Of a stretch of DNA of 19,502 nucleotides, positions 6,886 through 15,188 are shown in pieces. A program made the position numbers and the translations under genes. Under the pieces are notes generated by a model. The model was not told the DNA's origin. It saw nothing but the letters and a program-made list of their open reading frames with translations, and made no database searches. Source of the DNA: Actinomycetota bacterium (lineage in GTDB: Bacteria; Actinomycetota; Thermoleophilia; Gaiellales; F1-60-MAGs149). Position 1 is the first letter of the stretch; the number at the start of each line of letters is the position of its first letter. The stretch is from assembly GCA_947481755.1 (NCBI GenBank), contig CANKHS010000010.1, positions 1-19,502 of the forward strand, given 5' to 3'.

Positions 6886-7581
6886 TCAGCCTACGCGGGC
6901 GCGCGAGGGGCGCGCGGTTTGCCGCCGCTCCTGCAGCCCTGTGGGACAGAGATCGAACAAGACGCACCGATCACAGTACGCCTTGCGCGAGGTACAGACC
7001 GCCCGGCCATGGGCGATCAACAGGTGCGTCCAGTCGGTCCATTCCTTGCGCGGCACAATCTGCATCAACTCGCGCTCGGCCTTGACGGGCTCGACGGTAT
7101 CGGTCAGCCCCAGTCGGAGCGATAGGCGCGAGGCGTGGGTGTCGACCGCGATACCCTCGGCCAGGCCGTAGGCATTTCCGAGTACGACGTTGGCGGTCTT
7201 GCGGCCCGCACCCGGTACCTGCTTGAGTTCGCGCATCGTGCGCGGCACCTCACCCCCGTGCTCATGGAGGATGCAGCGTGCAGCACCAATCAACGACTTG
7301 GCCTTGTTGCGAAAGAAGCCCGTCGAGTGGATCGCGTCTTCGACGTCGCTCTGGTCGGCTCCCGCAAAGGCCTCCGGCGTCGGAAAACGCTCGAACAGGG
7401 GTGGCGTGACGAGATTGACGCGATCGTCCGTGCACTGCGCGGAGAGAATCGTCGCGACGAGCAATTCCCACGGCGTGCGGAACGTCAGCGAGCACTTGGC
7501 GTCGGGATACTCCGCTCGTAGGCGCCGCACGATTGCTCGCGCCCGAGCGGAGGGTTCGCTGGTGCGGGTGACTCTAGGCAT
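6886..7581 (-). CDS. nth: Endonuclease III (DNA glycosylase / AP lyase)
   Basis: A bifunctional base-excision repair enzyme that removes oxidised pyrimidines and cuts the abasic strand. From ATG 7581 the product is 231 residues. The helix-hairpin-helix is LKQVPGAGRKTANVV (119-133), with catalytic lysine K128 and catalytic aspartate D147 in VDTHASRL. The [4Fe-4S] ligands are C196-x6-C203-x2-C206-x5-C212, the exact family spacing. An in-frame codon at 7608 would add nine residues, but ATG 7581 overlaps the addA stop by 8 bases, which fits translational coupling, and the family homology begins near there. It follows addB-addA, so end-processing and glycosylase repair functions share one apparent operon. 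Confidence 0.95.
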   Translation of the reverse strand: MPRVTRTSEPSARARAIVRRLRAEYPDAKCSLTFRTPWELLVATILSAQCTDDRVNLVTPPLFERFPTPEAFAGADQSDVEDAIHSTGFFRNKAKSLIGAARCILHEHGGEVPRTMRELKQVPGAGRKTANVVLGNAYGLAEGIAVDTHASRLSLRLGLTDTVEPVKAERELMQIVPRKEWTDWTHLLIAHGRAVCTSRKAYCDRCVLFDLCPTGLQERRQTARPSRARVG

Positions 7582-10500
7582 GCTGCCCCGGCAAATCGGT
7601 GCCGGCACAGAGCAAGCCCAACGCCGGGCAGCTCTCGCACAGCAATTTCGACGGCGTCGGACGCCAAGGGCCTGTCAGAGCCGCCAGCACACGAGCCTCG
7701 AGCCCCGCGCGTAACTGCTCTCGCTGGGTCGCCTCAAAGATGCGCGTGGCCAATTGAGAGGCCGCCTCGTCGTCGCCAATCCACTGGTAGGCAACCTCGA
7801 CCGTGGCGTAGCCCGCTTCGAGCCCGGCCAGCGCATACAACTCTTCTTGGATCGTGTACCCATGATCGCGACGGTCGGCCGGAGTCTCGCCCTTGAGCCT
7901 ACCCACCTTGATGTCGCCGATGACCAGACAATCACCGTCGCGCGCAGTCAGGTCGAAGGCACCTGTGACGGTGGCGTCGCCAAGTTGAAGCAAGAACGGC
8001 TGCTCATGGCGGACGTCCGCGAGCGCAGCAAAGCGGGCCTGCAGGGGCGAGCGGTGCCAGCGCTCAACGGCTGCCCGCGCCTCGGCCTGCTCCGTGGCCG
8101 TGGCCGTAGGTTCGACTTCGAGCAGGAGCGCGCCCGCATCGCTCTCTGCCCCCAACTCGATCGCCTCGTGGACCGCCTTTCCAATCGGCGCAGTACCACC
8201 CGCCTGCACGGTTGGCAGACCCAGCATGCGTTGAGCGTGGAAGCGATAGCCACAGCGTTCGAACAGATCGAGTGTCGAGTACGAGAGGGACGGCACGACC
8301 CACGCATCTGCCTGACCAAGCGCACGCAGCGACGGTAACTCACTCCCCGTCTCGCCATTCATCGTGCCCACGGCATCGACGTCGAAGGCCAACTGTGGCC
8401 CACCGTCGTCGAGCACGTACTCGACCGTGTCGTCGCGAATTACCGGCGGAAGATCAGGGGCGACCGAAACGTCGCTCACCAGAATGCCCACTTGGGCCTC
8501 ATCGAGCTCGAGCACCCGCTCACCAAGAGCCGCGTCATCATCAATCAATCCCAGCAGCCACTCCAGCGTCGTGCCAGTCGACAACTTTGGTCCACGTGCA
8601 CCAGAGATGATCAAATGGTCTCGCGCTCGCGTGCAGGCTACGTAGGCGATCCGATGCGACTCCCGCTCACCTGCTGCGCGGTCTTCCTCAAACGCCGCTG
8701 CCAAACCACGTGTGACACACCGTTTGTTCGTCGAGGCCGGCACCCTCGCAGTCGCAGTCCCCCCAGGCGATACCAGCGCCAAGCGACTCTCTGGCGGTGC
8801 ACTCGACGAGGTGTCGGCAAAGACCACGACAGGAAATTCCAGTCCCTTCGCCTGGTGCACGCTGAGCAGCCGAATTGCCTCGTCGTCCTCGGAGGCAATC
8901 ACACCCTCTGTCTTTAGTTCGCCATCGAGGCGCTTCGACTCAACCGCCCGCACGAAGCCGGGGATATCACTGCCACGCGCATCGTCGTAGGCACGGGCGA
9001 CGCGTCGCAACTTCTCGAGATTGGCCATGCGTTCAGCGCCGTCTTTCATCGCCAGCATCGCGAGGTCGTACCGCGTTTCGGAGATAATCGCCGCGACAAG
9101 ATCGCCAAGGCTGAGCCGTCCGACCTCACTGCGCAATCGCGCAATCGCATCGCGGAGCGTGACGGCACGCGCGAGGTCGTCGTCCTTAAGACCAATCGCC
9201 GCGAGGTTGTCGAGCGCGTCGGCAAACTCCCACTCCACCGCGTCTCGCATCAGGGCGAGACCATCGTTGGAGACGCCCGCCATCGGCGAGGCGAGGCAGG
9301 TCAGAAGTGCGAGGTCGTCGTAGCGGTTCCACAGCACGCGCATCATGGCCAAGACGTCACCAACCGGTTGCCGTTGCAAGAAGCCGCGCCCAGTCGACGA
9401 TACGGTCGGCAGTCCCTCGGCTCGCAATGCAGCTTCGTACATAGGCGCGCGCGAGCCGGCACGGAAGACCACGGCAATCTCGCCTGGCTGGCAGACGCCT
9501 GCATCGACCAATTCGCGCAGGCGGCGAGCCACGAGTGTCGCCTCAATCGCACGGCCGCCGTTGACATCGTCACCAACGCCAATCAGCACTTCGACCGGCA
9601 GACCTAACGGGGTACCTTCGACCGTCCGGATCGGTGTCAGTGGACGGTGGGTAAAACGATCCTCGCGCGAAAAGATGGCGTTGATGGCTGCGATCACCGG
9701 CGGCGTCGAGCGCCGATTCTCGTGCAGCGACACCACGTCGATCGACTGATCCTCTGTCGCCGTCGCCCGTTCGGCCCGGAAGACCTCAACCTCGGCACCA
9801 CGAAAGCCGTAGATCGCCTGCTGCTCGTCACCGACCGCGAGCAGTGGCGTGCCCGGAGCCCGCAGCAGGCTGATAATCGCATTCTGCAGACTGTCGGTGT
9901 CCTGAAATTCGTCGACCATGATCTCGCGAAAGCGTTCCTGCAGCGTGGCTCGCACATCAGCATGGGTCTCGAGCAACTGGCGGACGTAGAGCTGAAGGTC
10001 ATCGTTGTCGACGGCGCCGACTTCGGTTTTTGCCTCGGTATAGGCGTCTGCAAACAAGTCGAGCAATACCTGTAAAGGAGCCTGAAACTCGCTGACCAGC
10101 ACGTCTCGCGCCCGCAACTCGACCTCCGCGATCAACGCCTTGTAGGCGGCATCGCCGAGCGTGTAGGTCTTGAGATCTGCCAATTCGATCGGCTCGGGAC
10201 TTCGCGAGAGCAAATCGAGCAGATCGAGCGCCGCTTGGCGACGTTTGACAGCCTGATCCGAATCCGTGCCAGCCGTCGAGACCTCGGTGGTCGCCGGTAT
10301 GAGCTCGGCGATCGCAGCCTCGAGGTCGTCAGCCGTCGATGTCGCGCTGGGAGCCGTGACTGCACGACCACGCGTCCGTGCGCCGTCGAGTAATGCGACG
10401 GCGATCTCGCGGAGATCCTCACGACCGTACAACGCGACGAGTTGCAAGCCGGGGTCGCCCAGCTCGTGAAGCATCGACGCCAGCGCACGCTCGAAGGCCG

Positions 10501-10894
10501 CATCGCGAAGCAACACGGTCTCGACCTGATCGGCGACGCGCAAACCACTCGTCAGCCCAGCCTGCTCCGAAAACTCAGCCAGGATCCGGCGACAGGTGCC
10601 ATGGATTGTGCCGATCCATCCACTCTCGACGAGTGGGATCAGATCGTCACGCCCCTCAAAGCGGAGGCGGCCACGAATGCGTTCGCGCATCTCACCCGCG
10701 GCCCGCGTCGTGAACGTGACGGCGAGCACCTGTGCGGGCAAGTGGTTGCGCTCCGTCACCGAGCGCACGTAGCGCTCGACAAGCACTGTGGTCTTGCCCG
10801 ACCCGGCTCCCGCATCGACGAAGACACCACCCGGCGCCTCAACGGCAGCGAGTTGCGCCGGCGAAAGCTCGTGACGAGCGCGGCGCGCGGTCAT
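7574..10894 (-). CDS. addA: AddA-type UvrD helicase with C-terminal RecB-like nuclease
   Basis: The motor and nuclease subunit of a double-strand-break end-processing complex (AddAB/AdnAB group). The 1106-residue protein has Walker A GAGSGKTT (29-36), motif II DEFQDT (328-333), motif III GDEQQAIYGFRGA (355-367), VHQAKGLEFPVVVF as motif V and YVACTRARD as motif VI. All are typical of an active superfamily 1 helicase. The C-terminal nuclease has H909, D981 (GAFD), D994-x-K996 (GDIK) and Q1016 (QEELYAL), the complete RecB-family set. Cysteines C881, C1086, C1089 and C1096 bracket this domain in the Fe-S staple arrangement. It overlaps addB by 4 bases (ATGA) and nth by 8. AdnA, where the partner also keeps a UvrD motor, is the main alternative name. 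Confidence 0.92.
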   Translation of the reverse strand: MTARRARHELSPAQLAAVEAPGGVFVDAGAGSGKTTVLVERYVRSVTERNHLPAQVLAVTFTTRAAGEMRERIRGRLRFEGRDDLIPLVESGWIGTIHGTCRRILAEFSEQAGLTSGLRVADQVETVLLRDAAFERALASMLHELGDPGLQLVALYGREDLREIAVALLDGARTRGRAVTAPSATSTADDLEAAIAELIPATTEVSTAGTDSDQAVKRRQAALDLLDLLSRSPEPIELADLKTYTLGDAAYKALIAEVELRARDVLVSEFQAPLQVLLDLFADAYTEAKTEVGAVDNDDLQLYVRQLLETHADVRATLQERFREIMVDEFQDTDSLQNAIISLLRAPGTPLLAVGDEQQAIYGFRGAEVEVFRAERATATEDQSIDVVSLHENRRSTPPVIAAINAIFSREDRFTHRPLTPIRTVEGTPLGLPVEVLIGVGDDVNGGRAIEATLVARRLRELVDAGVCQPGEIAVVFRAGSRAPMYEAALRAEGLPTVSSTGRGFLQRQPVGDVLAMMRVLWNRYDDLALLTCLASPMAGVSNDGLALMRDAVEWEFADALDNLAAIGLKDDDLARAVTLRDAIARLRSEVGRLSLGDLVAAIISETRYDLAMLAMKDGAERMANLEKLRRVARAYDDARGSDIPGFVRAVESKRLDGELKTEGVIASEDDEAIRLLSVHQAKGLEFPVVVFADTSSSAPPESRLALVSPGGTATARVPASTNKRCVTRGLAAAFEEDRAAGERESHRIAYVACTRARDHLIISGARGPKLSTGTTLEWLLGLIDDDAALGERVLELDEAQVGILVSDVSVAPDLPPVIRDDTVEYVLDDGGPQLAFDVDAVGTMNGETGSELPSLRALGQADAWVVPSLSYSTLDLFERCGYRFHAQRMLGLPTVQAGGTAPIGKAVHEAIELGAESDAGALLLEVEPTATATEQAEARAAVERWHRSPLQARFAALADVRHEQPFLLQLGDATVTGAFDLTARDGDCLVIGDIKVGRLKGETPADRRDHGYTIQEELYALAGLEAGYATVEVAYQWIGDDEAASQLATRIFEATQREQLRAGLEARVLAALTGPWRPTPSKLLCESCPALGLLCAGTDLPGQHA

Positions 10895-13746
10895 GGCGTC
10901 ACCCGACAGATGCCACGGTAGTCGCAGAACCGCGTACAGAGCTCGCTCTTCTGCGGATCGTGGCGTACGTCGCCATCACGAATCCGCAGTACCCGCGCTG
11001 CGGCCTCGCTGCGGGCAGCCTCGAGCGCAGACTCAAAGTCGTCGTGACTGAGGCGATCCGCCCGAGCAGTGTTGGCTGGCAGGACGTCGAGCTCGTCGAC
11101 ATCGACAATGCCGCGCACGTGGCCCTTGCGAATCGAGACCAGCAGACCACCGACCGGCTCGCGGCCGAGTACCTCGCGCAGCGCAAGGAGATAGAGCGGA
11201 ATCTGCAGTTTTCCGTCGCGGATGATCTCGGCGCCGGTGCTGATCGTGCTGGTCTTGTAGTCGACGACCATCGCCCGGGCGGTAAACGCGGGGTCTGCAT
11301 CGATCCGATCGATCTTGCCCGACACGTGCGCGGGGCCGACGTTGAGCCCCTCTTTGCGGCCAGGCTGCGCACCACGCCCACCGAAGGCAACCTCAAACTC
11401 TGTTGGCACAAGCGGTGCTGCATTGCGTGCCGCCTGCTGGATCAACCGTGCAAGATCGCGGCGGAGACCCCAGCCGAGCAGCTCGAGCGTGAGTGGATCC
11501 CCCGCCACAACCGGCTGGAGTTTGACCATTTCCTCGTCGACGATCCGCACCATTTCGACCATCGCGCGGTCGGCATCGTCGGGGCCAATCACCGTCGTCT
11601 GCAGGAGCGCCGGTACCTCTTTGTAGAAGCGGCCGAGCACCGTATGCGCGAGCGTTCCCACGCGCAGGCGATTGTCGATCGGCTGATCGATCACGCTTGG
11701 CCTGAGACGACGCTCGATAAACCAGATCTGCGAGCAATCACCAAAGCGGTCGATCTCGGTCACACCAAACATCTCGCGTGCACGCAGCACATCAACCACG
11801 CGCGGGTCGACAAGGCGCGTGGTACGACGAGGGGCTGCGACAGCACGGCGGATCGCCCCACTGACGCCCGCGACGCCAGCCAGGCGCAGAGCCTCGGGTC
11901 GATCGGTGGCCGCGAGATGGGCGATGCTGCGGGCGCGCTCGCGCACGGTTGGCGCCTCCGCGAGCGGCAAGACGGCGTCGGAGAAACGGCGACGGTAGGT
12001 CGGCGGCGGGTCGCCTGCAGCGGTCATCAGGTCTTCCCATATTGCTGTCGCTGCTAACGGACTACCTTCGTCATCGGAGACGCGACGAACCAAAACAAGC
12101 CGCCGCCGCGGACGCGTGACAGCGCTGTACACGAGGTGGCGTGCGACATCGCTCTGGTCGGGAGCCTCGACGAGCGGATCCTGTGCAGCTGACGTCCCAA
12201 CACCAAACATGGGTTCTTCGAGGCCCAGCACGATCGCCACATCGACGTCGATCGTGCGCGCATCGCGAGGGTCAAGGATGCAGATCGCGTCGGCGCGGGT
12301 CTGCCGCATCGAGACGGTCAGTTCGGCGAGGAGGTCTCGCACCTCAGAGCGGGACGGCGCGGGCTCGAGCAGGTCCAACGTCTGTAGGTACGACAACACG
12401 GCGGCGGCCGCGGCCACGTCTTCGCGCACCGTCGTCGTGGCAACGGGGGCGCGGTCGCCGTGGGCGCGCTGCACCATGCCCCGCACCGCGGCGGCAACCT
12501 CACCTGCCGCCGACTCTCCCCCACGCGAACCCGGTGGCAGTGCGAGGGCACGCAGGAGCGGTTCGCCCGCCTTCTCGATCGCGTTCTCCAGCGTGTCTAG
12601 TGAGCGCCGCATCGGCCGCTCGCTGCGTTCAACAAGATGCGTTGGCGCTCCACTCCACGGCGAACGCAGCCACGTCAGCCGGTCGGTATCGGTCGGCTCT
12701 GGTGCCCAGGCCAGACCGAGCAGTGCTAGCAGTGCCCGCCCAAACGGTGTCTTGACGAGCGCGAGCTGCTCCTTGCCAACGGCCTCAATGCCTGCCTCGC
12801 GCAGTTGGCGCACCAACCGCGTGCGATCGGCCGCACCCCGCGGGCCAATGATCGCAATGCGTTGCCCCGAGACACCCTCACGCAAGGCCTCTGCGACACA
12901 ACCGACCACGATCTCGGCCTCACCACGCTCGCCCTCGACCTCAGCCGTCGCAATGCCGGTTAGGTCGGGCGCTGCGGCACTGCGGTCGGGCTCTGCCTCA
13001 CCGAGCCGTCGTTCCAGCGCCGCGAGACCCGGATCACGATCAAACGAGCCCGGCGCCAACTCGACAATTCCGTCACTGCCCGCCAAATCGGCCAGTCGAC
13101 CCACGACCGGTTTCAACACGACGAACGGACTGCGACCTGCCTCGTACGGCAGACTGACAGCGGCCCGTGAGCGCTGGGCGATCAACGTCAACAACGTCTC
13201 TTGCGCCAGGCTGAGGTCGTCGAAGCCCTGGGCAAAGAGCGCTTCGCCGGCGGGCCAGGCGGATACATCGCGCCGCACTGCGGCGATTACCTCGATCCGC
13301 AACCGCGCGCGATCCACACGCTGCGCCGCGTCGAGCGCTGCCCACCACGTCGTATACATGTCTGCCAACGCGGCATCACCCGCCGCACGCACATCGTCGG
13401 GCCCCAGCAAGGCCGAACCGAGCCGATCGAAGCGGGCAGCAAGTGCCGAGGTTGCCTCGGGCAATGCTCGCCGCAGCAGTACCTGTCGCGCAGCACCGTG
13501 AAGCACTGGTCGCCGATCGCCGGTCGCTCGAGCGATTCGCTCGAACAGCGTGTCGAACGTCACAACATCCGCACCCACCACGCCGGTCTCCCGCGACAGG
13601 AGTTCTCGTTCTGTCACCGCCTTGGCGGTCTGGTCCGGCACGACGAGAGCGGCCGTGCGCCCAGCAGCGAGTTCAGCGAGGTAGCGCTCGTAGAGCGCCG
13701 CGATCTTGCCGGCGTGGGCCGGACCGATGATCAGTTCAAGGGCCAC
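10891..13746 (-). CDS. addB: AddB-type subunit with RecB-like Fe-S nuclease
   Basis: A partner of the AddA-like subunit, probably for Chi-like recognition and one strand's nuclease. The 951-residue product starts at GTG 13746 (ALELIIGPAHAGK). The N-terminal P-loop reads GPAHAGKI, lacking the Ser/Thr after lysine, and no further helicase motifs are visible, so the motor is dead. The C-terminal nuclease is intact: H701 (GTLAH), D813 (GKIDRID), D829-Y-K831 (VVDYKTS) and Q848 (LQIPLY). C671 plus C937, C941 and C947 make an Fe-S staple, with C-x3-C rather than the usual C-x2-C. It starts 30 bases after fdxA. In that gap lies a small GCCC-GAA-GGGC hairpin (13760-13770) and no Shine-Dalgarno site. 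At 951 residues it is shorter than the roughly 1150 of Bacillus AddB. Confidence 0.85.
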   Translation of the reverse strand: MALELIIGPAHAGKIAALYERYLAELAAGRTAALVVPDQTAKAVTERELLSRETGVVGADVVTFDTLFERIARATGDRRPVLHGAARQVLLRRALPEATSALAARFDRLGSALLGPDDVRAAGDAALADMYTTWWAALDAAQRVDRARLRIEVIAAVRRDVSAWPAGEALFAQGFDDLSLAQETLLTLIAQRSRAAVSLPYEAGRSPFVVLKPVVGRLADLAGSDGIVELAPGSFDRDPGLAALERRLGEAEPDRSAAAPDLTGIATAEVEGERGEAEIVVGCVAEALREGVSGQRIAIIGPRGAADRTRLVRQLREAGIEAVGKEQLALVKTPFGRALLALLGLAWAPEPTDTDRLTWLRSPWSGAPTHLVERSERPMRRSLDTLENAIEKAGEPLLRALALPPGSRGGESAAGEVAAAVRGMVQRAHGDRAPVATTTVREDVAAAAAVLSYLQTLDLLEPAPSRSEVRDLLAELTVSMRQTRADAICILDPRDARTIDVDVAIVLGLEEPMFGVGTSAAQDPLVEAPDQSDVARHLVYSAVTRPRRRLVLVRRVSDDEGSPLAATAIWEDLMTAAGDPPPTYRRRFSDAVLPLAEAPTVRERARSIAHLAATDRPEALRLAGVAGVSGAIRRAVAAPRRTTRLVDPRVVDVLRAREMFGVTEIDRFGDCSQIWFIERRLRPSVIDQPIDNRLRVGTLAHTVLGRFYKEVPALLQTTVIGPDDADRAMVEMVRIVDEEMVKLQPVVAGDPLTLELLGWGLRRDLARLIQQAARNAAPLVPTEFEVAFGGRGAQPGRKEGLNVGPAHVSGKIDRIDADPAFTARAMVVDYKTSTISTGAEIIRDGKLQIPLYLLALREVLGREPVGGLLVSIRKGHVRGIVDVDELDVLPANTARADRLSHDDFESALEAARSEAAARVLRIRDGDVRHDPQKSELCTRFCDYRGICRVTP

Positions 13747-13776
13747 GGCGATTCGTCGCGCCCGAAGGGCAAACCC

Positions 13777-14076
13777 TTACGAGGTCTGCTCGGGCGGCGA
13801 CGCCTCGATGCGCTCTGCCACCAACTTGTTGACGCTCTCCATGCCATCGGAGTACGCGTAATTGATCTTGACGAATGGCTCCCACTTCACCGGGACCGCG
13901 TCCTCGGGGAAGATCGCCTCGACCGGGCACTCGGGCTCACAGGCACCGCAGTCGATGCACTCCTCGGGATCGATCACCAACATGCGATCAGTTTCGTGGA
14001 TGCAATCAACAGGGCAGACGTCCACACAGGACCGGTCTTTCGTGTCAATACATGGCTCGGCGATGACGTACGTCAC
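13777..14076 (-). CDS. fdxA: 7Fe ferredoxin ([3Fe-4S][4Fe-4S])
   Basis: A small soluble electron carrier of the Azotobacter FdI / mycobacterial FdxA type, 99 residues from GTG 14076. The cysteines fit the family exactly. C9, C17 and C50 are expected for the [3Fe-4S] cluster. C21, C40, C43 and C46 are expected for the [4Fe-4S] cluster, and C25 is the conserved free cysteine. Sequence blocks are AEPCIDTKDRSCVDVCPVDC and ECIDCGACEPECPVEAI. A GGAGG Shine-Dalgarno sequence 5 bases upstream fixes the GTG start; the long upstream extension of this frame is antisense to the Tat gene and not real. The partner enzyme is unknown. It lies 30 bases ahead of addB, in the same direction. Confidence 0.95.
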   Translation of the reverse strand: MTYVIAEPCIDTKDRSCVDVCPVDCIHETDRMLVIDPEECIDCGACEPECPVEAIFPEDAVPVKWEPFVKINYAYSDGMESVNKLVAERIEASPPEQTS

Positions 14077-14106
14077 AAGATCCTCCGCGTCGATTTGCGC
14101 GTTGGC

Positions 14107-14112
14107 AGCATA
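14107..14112 (-). promoter_or_regulatory. Candidate -10 box for fdxA
   Basis: TATGCT on the minus strand. It would start RNA about 24 bases before the fdxA GTG, leaving room for its GGAGG site. Just upstream, a 7-base tandem repeat (GTGATCC twice on the plus strand, 14120-14133) covers the expected -35 region and could be an operator. The -35 consensus itself is poor. Confidence 0.4.
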
Positions 14113-14170
14113 CCTCAGAGTGATCCGTGATCCGTGCGGTGCATCACACCACCGCTCCGGCTGGCCGGTG

Positions 14171-14176
14171 TACGCT
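14171..14176 (+). promoter_or_regulatory. Candidate -10 box for the Tat-exported protein gene
   Basis: TACGCT, about 37 bases before GTG 14213. It leaves a leader of roughly 30 bases that includes the GGAG Shine-Dalgarno site at 14203. There is no convincing -35. Confidence 0.3.
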
Positions 14177-14212
14177 GCGCACAGTGTTTTTCGAATCTGA
14201 TTGGAGAAATTC

Positions 14213-14716
14213 GTGTCTAAACCAGACCAGCCCGACGCACAATCGCGTCGGGGATTCCTCACTGGTGCGGCTGGCGTCGCCATCGGTGCGGGCGTGCTCG
14301 GTGCCGCAGGAACCGCGGCAGCCGCACAGTCGCCAAGCACGACCGTGCCGTCGATCCATCCGCCGGTGCACACACCCTTGCCGGCGCATCCGCACCACAA
14401 CCGCAACCGCTTCGAAAATGCGCCGGGCGGACGGATGACGATCCGTCTCGCTGACGGTCCCGTCACGCTCGACATCGACAGCATTGAACCGCTTGGCGTT
14501 GCTGCCGAAGCCAAGGCTGGATCGCCACTGTGGCGCGACGCCTTCCGTGTCAACCTCAAGGGCCCGAAGGGCACTGACATTCCGCAGGGAACGCACAAGG
14601 TGAGCATCGGCAACAAGTCATTCGACCTCTTTGTCGTGCCCGTCATGAGCACGGGCGGCCACCGCCGCTTCGAAGCAATCATCCACCGCGCCTACCATAG
14701 GAGTGCACATGCCTAG
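14213..14716 (+). CDS. Tat-exported protein of a collar-associated family
   Basis: The start is GTG 14213, set by GGAGAA at 14203-14208; an upstream TTG at 14201 has no ribosome site. The product (167 residues) begins with a twin-arginine signal: SRRGFLTGAAG, then the hydrophobic core GVAIGAGVLGAAGTAAAA. After a Pro/His linker, the folded part reads FRVNLKGPKGTDIPQGTHKVSIGNKSFDLFVVPVMSTGGHRRFEAIIHR (positions 129-177 of the coding frame, abbreviated). The pattern 'f.v.l.GP....PQGTh.v..g...FdLFvVPv......fEAiih' is one I associate with small actinobacterial proteins next to tail-collar genes (probably DUF6916). The next gene overlaps its stop by 8 bases, so the two are translationally coupled. 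Molecular function is unknown. Confidence 0.8.
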   Translation: MSKPDQPDAQSRRGFLTGAAGVAIGAGVLGAAGTAAAAQSPSTTVPSIHPPVHTPLPAHPHHNRNRFENAPGGRMTIRLADGPVTLDIDSIEPLGVAAEAKAGSPLWRDAFRVNLKGPKGTDIPQGTHKVSIGNKSFDLFVVPVMSTGGHRRFEAIIHRAYHRSAHA

Positions 14717-15188
14717 CTCTCAGCCGTACCTGGGATCCGTTGACCTTGCTGGATACAATTTCGCCAACGTGGGCTTTGCCGTAGCCGACGGGTCACTCAT
14801 TCCGTGGTCGCAGAACACGGCGCTGGGATCACTTCTTCAGGGGACCTTCGGCGGAAGTTATGGTCAGACCTTCGGGCTTCCCGATTTGCGCAGCCGCATG
14901 CCGATGGGTATGGGCCAGGGAAATGGATTGACGGATCGTTTTTGGGGTCAGAAGGGAGGCCAGGAGTCGGAGACCTTGACGGTTCTCAACCTGCCACCCC
15001 ACGCGCACGAGGTATCTCTCGGAGGTGCGGCAGGAGCGGGTTCCAATCCCGCGGCCAGTGGCAGCACAGGCACGACGAATGCGACGACAGCACCAACAGG
15101 CGGCGGACTTCCGTTCTCAACCCTCCCTCCCTTCCTCGCGATGACGTACCTCGTCGCGCTTGTAGGGGTATACCCCGCGCGACCCTAG
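14709..15188 (+). CDS. Phage tail collar / microcystin-dependent family protein
   Basis: A 159-residue protein of the phage-tail-collar superfamily. Visible hallmarks are FANVGFAVADGSLIPWSQNTALGSLLQGTFGG (the collar repeat), GLPDLRSRMPMGMG, and a C-terminal half ending PPFLAMTYLVALVGVYPARP, which matches the family's 'PylalnyiIal.G.fPsR' ending. A Gly/Ser/Thr/Ala-rich stretch (about 105-140) replaces the variable tip. ATG 14709 is chosen over GTG 14703 because AGGAG (14699-14703) sits 5 bases before it. There is no signal peptide, and no other tail gene is near. A host-adopted collar protein is therefore more likely than prophage. Its stop shares CTAG with the convergent ccmH stop. Confidence 0.85.
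   Translation: MPSSQPYLGSVDLAGYNFANVGFAVADGSLIPWSQNTALGSLLQGTFGGSYGQTFGLPDLRSRMPMGMGQGNGLTDRFWGQKGGQESETLTVLNLPPHAHEVSLGGAAGAGSNPAASGSTGTTNATTAPTGGGLPFSTLPPFLAMTYLVALVGVYPARP

Noticed and set aside
10732..12057. Plus-strand 441-residue open frame
   Set aside because: It is antisense to addA/addB, which have full motif sets. Its product is low-complexity and Arg/Ala-rich with no domain.
12116..13501. Plus-strand 461-residue Ser/Arg-rich open frame
   Set aside because: It is a shadow of addB in a GC-rich region. Composition is dominated by Ser, Arg and Ala, and no motifs are visible.
13760..13770. Terminator between fdxA and addB
   Set aside because: The stem is only four pairs with a three-base loop and no U-tract. 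It is more likely a chance hairpin in a 30-base intra-operon gap.
14077..14682. Long N-terminal extension of the ferredoxin frame
   Set aside because: It is antisense to the Tat-exported protein gene. The ferredoxin start is fixed by GGAGG before GTG 14076, and the 99-residue length fits the family.
14709..15188. Prophage remnant around the collar gene
   Set aside because: No integrase, terminase, capsid or other tail gene, and no attachment repeat, is visible. Flanking genes are ordinary chromosomal ones.
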